This document shows positions 53,771 to 64,000 of a stretch of 64,000 bases of DNA, piece after piece. The stretch spans positions 10,244,501 through 10,308,500 of the forward strand of contig NW_024881313.1 in assembly GCF_018691265.1 (NCBI RefSeq), given 5' to 3'. The stretch's first letter is position 1. Each line of letters starts with the position of its first letter. The notes under the pieces are model-generated. The model was not told the origin of the DNA, ran no database searches, and saw only the letters and a list, made by a program, of their open reading frames with translations. The position numbers and the translations under genes were made by a program. Origin of the DNA: Tyto alba (Eukaryota > Chordata > Aves > Strigiformes > Tytonidae).

Positions 53771-56700
53771 GACAGACTTGTAAAAAAAGGTAGTGTCTTA
53801 GGCCCATTGACATAAGTGGAAAGCTAGTTAAAGTTTCAAACACAGAGAAACATGGATTGAAAAAAGGATTTTTGTGCTGTTTCCCTCAGCTACATTCTTT
53901 GATCTGACAGAAGATACTAATTTACTGTAAAGACCTTGCCTTATTATAATACATAATGTACTTCTGCTACAGATAGGAAAATCTAATTTTCTATAAAAAG
54001 GTACTGCAGAAATCACGTCTTTCTGCTTTTGACCAAATGATGGCACAAAGTGAACTCAAATTGGAACTAATTTACAGAAAGGTTAGTAGATGTGGAGAAT
54101 TATAACATAACTATGTAGGAAAAGCTTGTCTCTCATATATAAGAAACTGAGGAGTAAGAAAGGATGTTGTATCTTTCTAGCTACAAAGAGAAAAAATTAG
54201 CAACTTCTGAGTATCACCAGCAGAAAACTGTACCCTTCAGACACTGGGCACTCTGTTTTTCTGGCTCTATGGACAGCATTTCTAGGGAAACAGCTTCCTG
54301 GATACCTAGAGAGTTGGGAAGCCTGCCAGGCAGAGATGCTGGCAATCTGGCTGTAAGCCTGCTTTCTGTGGAAAGTGCTGAGGGCACTGAGGTGTAAAAT
54401 GTTTCAGATAGTCAATTTATGCTGCAAAACTGTTCAGTTTTGAACATTTTTGATGATCTTTAGTGGTCCCTCTGTTTCCCTTCCTCCATTTGTGCTAACA
54501 TCTCTCCCTCTTTGCTGTCTTCCTTCCCTTTGATACCTCCTCTCTCTGCCTTAAGATCCCATTTTTATCCTTTTTCTCTCTACTGTTTTTCATTGCATAA
54601 TAACTTATGTTTACGCTTTGAGCCTCACACTGTTTTCATTTGCATGCTACCTGTTTAATTCTCATAGTTTGTTAAATGGCTAACTCGAGGGCTATTTTGC
54701 AGTTCTGATGTGCACTAGATACTGTTTCAAAGTATTTTGAAAGAAAAAGAGTTTATTTTTTTGGTTTATTAAGGTACCACTGTCAGTATTTAGATACAAG
54801 TTGATTGAGAATTTTAAGCTGTTCTGATATTCAGGCCAGAGGGACCATTCTATTTCAAATATGCTGCTTAAAGCTACATTTTTAAAGGAAAACAACAGAA
54901 AAAAAATTGGACAGTCACACTGGTGTCTTTTATCTTTAACATATTTTATTTAAAGAGTGACAGACTACTCTGACAATATTTCAGCTCCTCTAACAGCATG
55001 AAAGCTGTATAAATATGGTACCAATTATGGTACTGAGTTATAAAGTATGAAAAATGCTATCCTCATATTTTCATATTAATTTGAAGTATCAGCTAAATTG
55101 TTATTTTCTTAAAGTGAAATAAACACAGAAATAAATTCCTTCAGAAAGGATACATTTAGTGTATTTCTTGATTTTTTTTTTTTTATATTGTCATTAATGA
55201 ATATTTAAAATTGATGCATTTCAGCTCAGGTATACATGCAACCATACAATGCTTACACAAAATTAGGAAACTATTCTGCTAGTCATCAGTGATAGATTTC
55301 ATAATATTTAACTACTAAGATTCATTTAACATCAATGGAAAGGTATCTTTCTGTGGTTTTAAATGATTGTAATTTTAATTGTATTACCCTGTGCCTTCAT
55401 TTGATCACTACATGTCTGAATTAATGCTGCAAAAGAAGTAGCAGGGGAGAGGTACTTAGGTAATGGGTATTTGGACTCTGTGAAACAAAATCAAATAAAG
55501 ACATTTTCTTAAGAGAACAGAATGCTGAAATTCTGTTTCATTTATGGCAGTGTTTAATTTATAACAGTGAGAATTCTGAACCCATCAAATGAGTGCTGTG
55601 TTGATGCCATAGTGTTTTTGTATTTACATCCTATTTGAAGCAGTTGGGTAATAAAGGACTATGTGGTGCTTGTGAACAGTTCTACAGGTCTTTATTGTTA
55701 CCCAGTCAGACACAGGGCAGGAGGGCAGGTTGATTTTATTTACCTACAAAGGATATTATCTAGAAACTGCAGGTAATGATGAGGCTCTAGAACAGCCTAT
55801 TTTTCATTAGTTTCTGGTTTATTTCTCTATAAACAAGTTTAATTTACTGAATTAGAAAGACAGGTTAAAGTGCTTTACCCAGAGTATTTAATTATGACTA
55901 CTTTTTTTTTTTTTTTTGGTTGGTTTTCATTCTGAAGAACAATATGTTCTATTATGGTTTAGTTTTATGATGATGGCTGCAGTTACAGTTGATTTACCTG
56001 CATGGTGACATCTAGATACTGTTTATGAAACTGCATGGAGAAACAAAATGTAGAAAAAATACTTTTAATCATAATTTATTGCAGGAATTAGTCAACAAAT
56101 GACAATGGCTTGAAGTCCACTTCTGCAATACAGGTACTCTTCCTAGCATTGGCCTATAATCATATATAATTGAGCAGATGACACTGCTCATATCTTTTAA
56201 TCACTTTCTAAGCCATACTTTTAAATTCTGGTGAGGACAAACTCAAACTTAGTTCAATTAGTACAGCTCCACTGTCCTAAAGACTGTAAATTTGCTTAGT
56301 GCAAAGCGGATTGAAAGTGTTGACCAGTAGAATGGGACATTTTAAACCTTCTTATATTGATGTGATTATTCCATGTGAAAGACCCAGTTAGTCAGGCTCA
56401 GATTGTGTTAAATCTCAACAAACAGTTGATTCATTAATTGAAACAGATATGAAAGTTAGACAATTTGCATACTTCAGAGCTTTTAAAGGGGAAAGAGTAA
56501 AAAATGACTGTTCACATGACTTGTTCGCATATTATTTTTCTTACTAAAAGTGTTGTAGGAAATCTTTTTAATAAATGTAGCTGATATAACCTCCACAAAA
56601 GTTTGCAATGGACAGAGAATATCACTAAGGTTAAAACACGTGAGAATGCTACTCTTGTTTCTCTGTAAGTAGGTTTTTGCAGTCTTCACAAGCAGATAAA

Positions 56701-58376
56701 TTGATTCAACCAGAACTGTTTCTCATAACTGATTTTTTTCAAGGATTCGTTCATTTTGCTATTTTATTTGGTTTCCATCTGAAGCGTGCCACCTACCCCA
56801 TTTTTCCTCACTTCTGTAGTAATTCTAATTTTCAGATGACCAATTCTGCTGGCATAGAATGCAAACTATCTACTCTTTATTTTGTTTAGTATGTAATAAT
56901 TTATGGATAGTTCTTCCAACATTCTTTATTGGTTATATATGTAAAATAGATCTTTGATGATAATCTGCTACAAGATCCTTCTAAAAGTACATGCCTTAGC
57001 ACTCTTTCTTCTTCCAAAACCTCTACCTTTGTATAGTAAGTAGAGCATATTAAGTAAATTTATGTATTAAATATATGTATTTATGTGTTTAGTACTTATG
57101 GATATACAAACTTACACACATATAAAATCACGTACTAAAGAAAACCTGCTGGTAGTAAAGTTTTATTTTTTCTTACCCGGATATAAGACTGGGATGAGAC
57201 TACAGTGGTTGGTGAATACAATCCAGATTTATTTTAGTAATTAGCATCAATTTATTTTAATAACATGAGAATGAACTACAAGATTGTGCTTAAAAATCTA
57301 GTTCTTGCATAAAAGTAAAGTCTTCCCATTTCCATTTTGGATGTTTTGTTGAGTTTACTTCTTTGAAGAGTCATACTAGCTGAGAGGAAATTTTGGCAGT
57401 TGTTTATGTCTGTAGTATTGTTAATATCCAAATACTATTTGGCCATATGGAATATTTAGTAGAAGCAGCCTGTCAGAGCATCTGATTTTTGATTTTTTTT
57501 TTTTTCTGTAAACTTCCAGTAGATGAAAATGTGAATGCTGCTTTATCTAAGACATAATTTTATTTGGTTACTAGAACTTTAAAAATAAATTATGTAAAAA
57601 ATATCTTAAATCAAATGCTTAGATCAGAAAATGATAAGGACTTTCAATTTAACTAAACTTTACTCTGATGCACAAAGGCAATCTCCATGAGGAGTTCCAG
57701 GTTTAATTGAAATTTCTGCCATATGAACATTAGAGATACAATTTAAACACCAAGAGCGTATGCTTTATCATGTAATTCATGTTTTCTAGCTTATTAACTC
57801 TCTCTGTACGGTCTCTGCTTTTTTCCCCACATATTTTGACAAAAGTGAGGTTTTGAAACATTGTTAGAATCAATGAATCTTCAAAACCTGGACTTTTACA
57901 GAGGATGCTTTAGCTTTGCTTTTCACAGCTAATCATGTAATTGTCACTAATGCACTAGCATTAGTGTGTGTGATTGTTGTCATAGCATTATGTGTGAGTC
58001 CAGGCCCTGTAACATCTACTTCTTTTTTAATAGCTCATTTTTCAGATATTGGGTCAATATAAATTGTTTAAAAAGAAATAATCAATTAAGGGGACCTACC
58101 CACAAACAAAAATAACCCAGAGCTATTACTGTCAGTAGATAGTAGATTAAAGCTGATTATGCTCTAAATTTTGGGACCATTTGGAGATCAGGCAACATAA
58201 TATAAAAGTAATTAATTGAAAATTACTTTCAACATAATTCTCTTTCCACTACCTCTGAAATATTCTCTTTATTAAGGGAAAACCATATTGCATGAAAGTC
58301 TGCTAGAATGAATGACTTCTCTTTTTTTCTTCCCCCTCCAACCCCTCCCTGCCTCCCTTAACATTCTGTTTTTCAG

Positions 58377-58476
58377 GATGACGAAAACACTGGCTTATGT
58401 TGAAATATTTTGTACAAATCTGAATGAAGACCAAAGAGAATGTGGTATTTTAAAAGAATTTATGGGTGGAGAGTAG
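58377..58476 (+). other. Orphan splice acceptor followed by a 32-codon ORF (candidate cryptic or poison exon)
   Basis: A long pyrimidine tract (about 58318-58374) ends in TTTTTCAG at 58376, an excellent 3' splice site. Just after it an ATG at 58378 opens 32 codons to TAG at 58474-58476. If spliced after the DGKB microexon (phase 0), the frame would read eight codons (DDENTGLC) and hit TGA at 58401-58403, so it would truncate DGKB. No strong donor was seen close downstream. It does not resemble the next known DGKB segment. Confidence 0.2.
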
Positions 58477-61400
58477 TTCTAAACACTAGATCATGTCTTG
58501 TTCCCATTTATGTGGCCAGTGTGGTAGGGAGAAATAAAAGGAGTTATTATTCTACCCCTCCCTGTCCTGACCCATCCACAATGGCAACTCTTCTATCAAG
58601 AGACTATTAAGTTGCTTTTTTGCGTCTTGTGAGGAGGAAGAATGTCGAGTGATACAGCTTCTCTTCTTTCCTTCTACATGTCATCCAGCAGAACTGGTTG
58701 TTGCATTTGTACCAGCTAGGAAAATACAGTAGGCAGTTAGACCTCTTCTATTTCAGTTTGGTGGCAGGGTAGATCTCTCGTCAAAAGCTGTCAGTTTCTT
58801 CTGACTAAATAATTTGTTCTCTTCAGATGTCTTAATATGGTAGGAGTTAAAATATTACATAGCATAGTTAAAACCTCTGAATAGTTTTATTTATAATAAA
58901 GGATGCCAAATTTGCTTTACTTGTATATATCCTGTTTTTCACTGAGAAACCATGTCTCCTGTGCTCTCCAGTATCAGGATATACCGAGTTGTGATGTCTA
59001 TACTATGTAGAGTTCTGTACATGTTGGCACAGAACATACATATAAATGCATAAATCTTCATAATATGCATACTTGGGTTTTTCATCTTACATTTCTGTAT
59101 ACTGTCAGTGAGGCAGAAGAGCAAATTATAAAATTGTAGAGCTTAACTGAAGTAGGAGAAAGGAAGAAGTCACATACAGTATAATATTGCCTTTTTTGTA
59201 CTAGTTCCCCATTTCTCCCTCCTGCCCCATGAGTCAGTCTGCTCTTTGAGATGGAGGAACAAGGGATGAGTTTCCACTGCTGGTTTGCCTTACCTGTAAT
59301 CACATTCATAGCTGGGGACACTGCAGCCTGATACGCGTAACTTAAGGAATATTAACTTAGCATGGGAGGAAGGGGAAGCTTAATTGGTGTGGGGGATCCA
59401 TTAGCTGTATGAATGCTTCATATCTTCTAAGCAGTAGTGTCCAGTGGAAATTGCTAACAGTGTGTCACATTGTTAGTTTACAGCTTCCTGTATGTTCTTG
59501 TGTATGACTCCTCAGCTCCCATCAATGCAGTTTTTCACTACAAAACAAATAAATTGTGGGATATTTTGTGACCTCACCAATTTTAAGAAAGTAGAAAGCA
59601 ACATTCTTGTATATGAACAGTCACCTGAGATCAGTCCTATTCAATATGTAGTGTAGAATGAGCAGAACATAATATATTTGCTCTACATTGTGGAAGGACA
59701 GGTTCCTGTTCTTTGTAAAGACACTGGAATTCATAGAGGTGATCCTATGCTTTGTTAGCCATGACAGATCTTTTAAGGCAGATTTTACAACACAGTAACC
59801 TGGCAATGCAGATGGAGTTCAGCCTCTTTTTCTGTCACACAAGGTGTTAGAAGTCATTCTGCTGTCTAGACAGAATCAGGTATTTTATGGCTATAACAGG
59901 CTACAGAGATGCCTTAATCAGAAAATCAGAGGCCTGAGCAGGCCCTGTATTTTTAGATGAATATTGGTCTATATATGTCTGATACAAAGCTAGAAGACAC
60001 CTGAAATTGCCTGTTATTTTGCCAAGCATAATCATAGCTGCTACTCGGAAACCAGTCCTTCAGTTCCTGTTTTCCAGAGTTTTAGAGACTCACCCTTTAT
60101 GAACAAACACTAAATTAGTGTAATGTACGTATAAGTGAGTGCTTGAGGAGAAGCAGAACTCTTATCATAGTAATTGGAGAATTTTTTTTTAAGCAGATTA
60201 AGCATAGACTGACCTCCATTTCTTTTTCCTTGGAGACTTACATATTCTCAGAATCTGGGATTCAAAATAAACCAGAGTGGGAAGTAAAAACTCTGCTTTA
60301 TACCATTGGTGTACAGTAGAAAGAAGTAAGATATATGTACTTTTTATTGTTATTAGTTAAGATAAAGAGTTTCACATCATGTATCTATGAGATACATGGG
60401 GTAACTGCGAATAAATGCATTTGGTTGTGATAGCGCTATGGAAAACAGGGGTCGCTTTGTTGTCAGTTTTGTAGTATTCTGTGCAGAAATGGGAGAATAA
60501 AGTTCCAGACTGGTTTGTTAACTGTGAATAGAGTGAGATTTTTTTTTTTTAATATCTATAAAAATCCAAAATTAGTTTTAATATTTTTGTTTCTTCAGAG
60601 TTGAGAATTCTTTAGTCAATGTGATCACTATCATCCTGGAAGCTCTCTTGAAAAATGTAGTTTGTCCTGAAAGCTGTAATTTATCTTGTCAGTTGCCAGG
60701 TCTTTAATCTTTTGGTGTCTTTCAACTCTTTGCAGTCAAGATTCCTTAGTAACATTTTTTTTCTAGTTCAATGATTGTCATTTGTTTGTATGTGTCTTTT
60801 TATGTGTGCTTACTGTTCTGTCATAGGATTTCCTGTGGTATGTTGAAAACTAGTGATCAGATTCCTGAGGTGGAGGAGAATAAAAACCCGGTCTAAAGAA
60901 TTTTCTACATAATTGGCTTTTTAAATGTATTATGATCAAAAAGTAGGAAAATATCTCAGAATGCTTGGTCAAAGCCATTAAAGAGTTTCCTGGGAGCTTT
61001 TAGCAGCTGGAAAAGAGGGAAATTCAATGTTCTGTGGAGGGACTTTCTTTTAGATCTTACCTCAGTTCTTCCACTGCATGCAGATTATTCCTCATAACTC
61101 AAAAAACCCCTCCTTTTGTCTGCTTCATCACCATTTTCCTTAATAGTGTTTGGCAGTTGCTGCAAGTAGGTTGCCTTTAGATGTGGTTGAAATCTCTGAA
61201 GAGTCCAAATATGGGGTCTGTAGCTCATTTCCAGCCTTCTTCCCCACCCCATACAGGCTTACCCAGTGATGCCTCCTTGGCTGCTGCCAGAATGGAGGAA
61301 GAATTAAGGAGCAGAGTTGCAGTGGAGACAGAGGTGCTAACAAGTTTGGAAGAAGGATTGATAGTCACTGCTGTTTTGCCCTGTGCATGCCTGGCTCAGA

Positions 61401-62867
61401 TGTTACCTCCCCACGTACTCCAGTTTGCCCATAAATGGCATTGCCTCTCTCTCCAGATTTTTAGTTTAAATGAAATAGGTGCTATATGGTATTACCTTTT
61501 GCAGCTGTCACTTTGTATATCCGTATAGCTGGTGGTGTTTTAGTTTTATATTCTTATCTTTTATAATTTCTATAAGACATCTATAACTGAGTTTCTTGAA
61601 TAACTTTTTAATTATCTTATTCCAAGAATATTATTATGAGGATAATTCTTAGCCTAATTATTTCTGTTTTATCCTTGTTCTTAAAGCGCTATTTGAGGGA
61701 AGGAATTTTCTTCAAAGTTATGGGAGTTGGCAGATCAAAGCCTAATTGTTTGTGTTTGTAGCTTATTTGTAAAGTGAAGGATGCTTTAAGCTTCAGAAAG
61801 GTTTCCACCACAACACATTGGTTGGGTATGTGTTCTTCAACAGGGTGAATTAGGTTGAAACTGAAGTTCTGGGCAAATCTGTCTGTATTTGCTTAGTCAG
61901 ACATCACAACAGGAATGTTCTCGTATCTGGAAATAAGACAGATTAGCCTGTCTTGTTCCACTGTTATAAAAACTGCTTCTGCTATTCTTAAACATAAGAA
62001 AGTAATAGTGAGTTATTTGCTCTGATGGAGCTTTTTGTATGTAATCTGTTCATGACATTAACATTAAAAAAACCCTACACTGTTGAATGTATTAGACTAA
62101 TGCATATTTGCCAGAATTTAATTTCAAAATATATGTAGCATGTGAGATAATGTTATAGTCACAGAGGCCCCGAATGACCGCTCTGAACAAGTATATTTGC
62201 TCTTTGCTGCTTTGTTTAATAAATAATACTGTATGTAATAGTATGTATACATGAATATTTATTTATATAGATGGAATACATAAATTTGTTCTGTTTCTTT
62301 TAGCATAGGCTTAGATCCAGAATGGGTTACTTCCACTCTGAGTGAAGTTGGTACCCAACTCTGGTGTGGCAAATTAAAAACAGAAAATAAATAAATAAGT
62401 TGTTTCAGCCATTTTCTATAAAATTTACCTAGGCACCTTAAGTTTTTCCATGTGTTTAGAAGTATTGCCTTAACAGCTGAAACATTTTGGTATCTGTTTT
62501 GATACATCTCCCTGACTAGCCTGATCTCTTAAACGTGTTCAGATCACTTCCTCATTCAAAGTACTATTTCAGTAATTTGTTCAGTAATATCTTTACAAGT
62601 AAATATTTAATCATTTTGTTGGCATGGACATACAGAAACCTCTTTTTCCCTCAGTGAATCTTCAGCTTTTTTCTGATATTTGGATACTGTCTAGAGAAAG
62701 AGGTACAAGTTAGAATTTCCCCAGGCAAACAAGGGAATTCAGCCAAGGTAACCCCCACTGGGGAGGTGTCCTTACCAGAAGATTTTTTTTTTCTTTTATG
62801 GTAGGAAAATCTGTCACTTTCTCTGTGCTTTCTGAAGGAAATGGTGGTCTCCACTGGTGCACAGTGC

Positions 62868-62888
62868 TTTTTTTTTTTTTTTTTTTTT
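62868..62888. repeat. Poly-T run (21 bases)
   Basis: Uninterrupted T homopolymer in the third coding intron. Confidence 0.8.
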
Positions 62889-64000
62889 GTGAACATGTAT
62901 AGTGAAACCTGATAAAATAGATTTATGTATCCTAATTGTATTACATGTGAGGCAAGTAATGAAATCTTCAGTGCAGTAAAAACTGTAAGATTTCTATTCA
63001 TGTTCAGAAACATGCCTGTGGACACATTAGGAAGCTAAAGAAAAAACCTAAAGGGTTTATCAAGTATAAGTGCTTTGTGGATTAGTAGCACTTGAGAGAT
63101 CCCAGCATAAATAAGGTCATCAATGTAATACCAATGTCTAGCTTTAGGCATCTTCATTCCTTTTTTGAATGACCCATGTTGTTCTCATTAGACTGCTTGG
63201 TTTTATAGTTATGAAATTGAGTAAGAGGTTTCTCAGTCTGCACAGCCTTGTGAAGTAAAAGCCATGCCTTATCACAGTGTGTTAATGAATGGGCACTGTT
63301 AATAAAGGCATAAGACACCTTAGGATGCCTTTCTCTGTAAATCCATTGCATTACATAGTTGGATGCAGTGGGCAAATGCAGAACCTTCATTCTGCAGTCA
63401 GTCAGTCATTTAGAACTCATGAGCTTTGGTCTGTTTCTTCTTTTTCAGTTTATTGTATGGATCTGTTCGGGGGGAGCTTATAGGAAAACAATACATATGG
63501 ATTAAATTCTTGTTGGCAGTTCAGTGCTGGGGTTAATCTTGAAATTTTGTGGATGGCTAATTAAATATTACCGATTTTCCTTGACAATTTATCATGTAAA
63601 AAAAGATGTGTATTCTTAATTTTCCTCTGCATTGAGTCACAGTGAGTCCAGTTTCATGTTTGCTAAAAAAGCTAAAAAATGTTTAATGGTTGACACATTT
63701 TATTTGCTAAAAAGAATTTAAAACTGTGCATTTTTGCTTCTGCCTTCTGTTCTTTCTCCTTTCATTTTCTCTAAGGTGGATTTATACCTTTTTATTTAAA
63801 AAAAAAAAAAAATCAGGTAATTGGAAACATTAGTAAAATCTATAAATGGGAAATGACAATACTAAGAACTGCTTCTAAAAATAGTAGGGAAATGAATTTT
63901 ATATGGAAGTTGTGGTTTAAATTAGCTGAAACTTGATGGTGTTTTTGACTGTGTATTTTTCTGGGCTTATATCAGAATGTTTCATTACCAAACAAAGTTT

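Larger units (their letters stand above)
52455..64000 (+). other. DGKB: Third coding intron of DGKB, running off the window
   Basis: The intron starts with GTAAGT and continues to the end. The following DGKB exon, expected to encode TIDFEGF-like residues, was searched for by eye and not found, so this intron appears longer than 11.5 kb. It holds the doubtful LINE relic near 53330-53770, a pyrimidine-rich patch at about 54460-54590, an orphan acceptor at 58376, and simple repeats. Confidence 0.7.

Noticed and set aside
62651..63025. 124-codon minus-strand ORF with a lysine run
   Set aside because: The lysines come from the poly-T run at 62868-62888. The rest has no recognisable domain.

Overview
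This window looks like vertebrate, most probably avian, nuclear DNA. It is AT-rich and intron-dominated, and no open reading frame has the look of a complete gene. It carries a CR1-type LINE fragment and two solo LTRs of the ERVL-like kind that is abundant in neoavian birds. The species cannot be fixed from the sequence; a neoavian bird, possibly a passerine, is an inference from the repeat families. No prokaryotic-style genes, operons, CRISPR arrays, rRNA or tRNA genes were recognised.

The only gene recognised with confidence is the 5' end of DGKB (diacylglycerol kinase beta) on the + strand. Three consecutive coding pieces join in frame with canonical splice sites: a start-codon exon (coding 15747-15816), a 77-nt exon (47745-47821) and a 21-nt microexon (52434-52454). 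Together they encode residues 1-56, the start of the recoverin-homology domain of type I diacylglycerol kinases. The next exon was not found, so the EF hands, C1 domains and kinase domain lie beyond base 64000. The start exon probably begins at an acceptor at 15555/15556, giving a 191-nt untranslated piece with two short upstream ORFs. Further leader exons and the promoter would then lie upstream, unseen.

Layout: 1-15555 is upstream or leader-intron DNA with simple repeats. 15817-47744 is a ~32-kb intron holding two minus-strand solo LTRs (20020-20508 and 20998-22069), each with its own perfect 5-bp target-site duplication, and an isolated GC-rich island (about 41206-41562). 47822-52433 is a 4.6-kb intron with a frameshifted CR1 reverse-transcriptase fragment (51276-52046, minus). 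52455-64000 is the start of the next intron, with a doubtful decayed LINE relic (about 53330-53770) and a strong orphan splice acceptor (58376/58377).

The most interesting feature is the microexon. It keeps the reading frame, is flanked by TGCATG (RBFOX-type) motifs 8 nt upstream and about 100 nt downstream, and encodes seven residues that, from memory of the family, are absent from the paralogues DGKA and DGKG. I found no convincing new biological system in this window.
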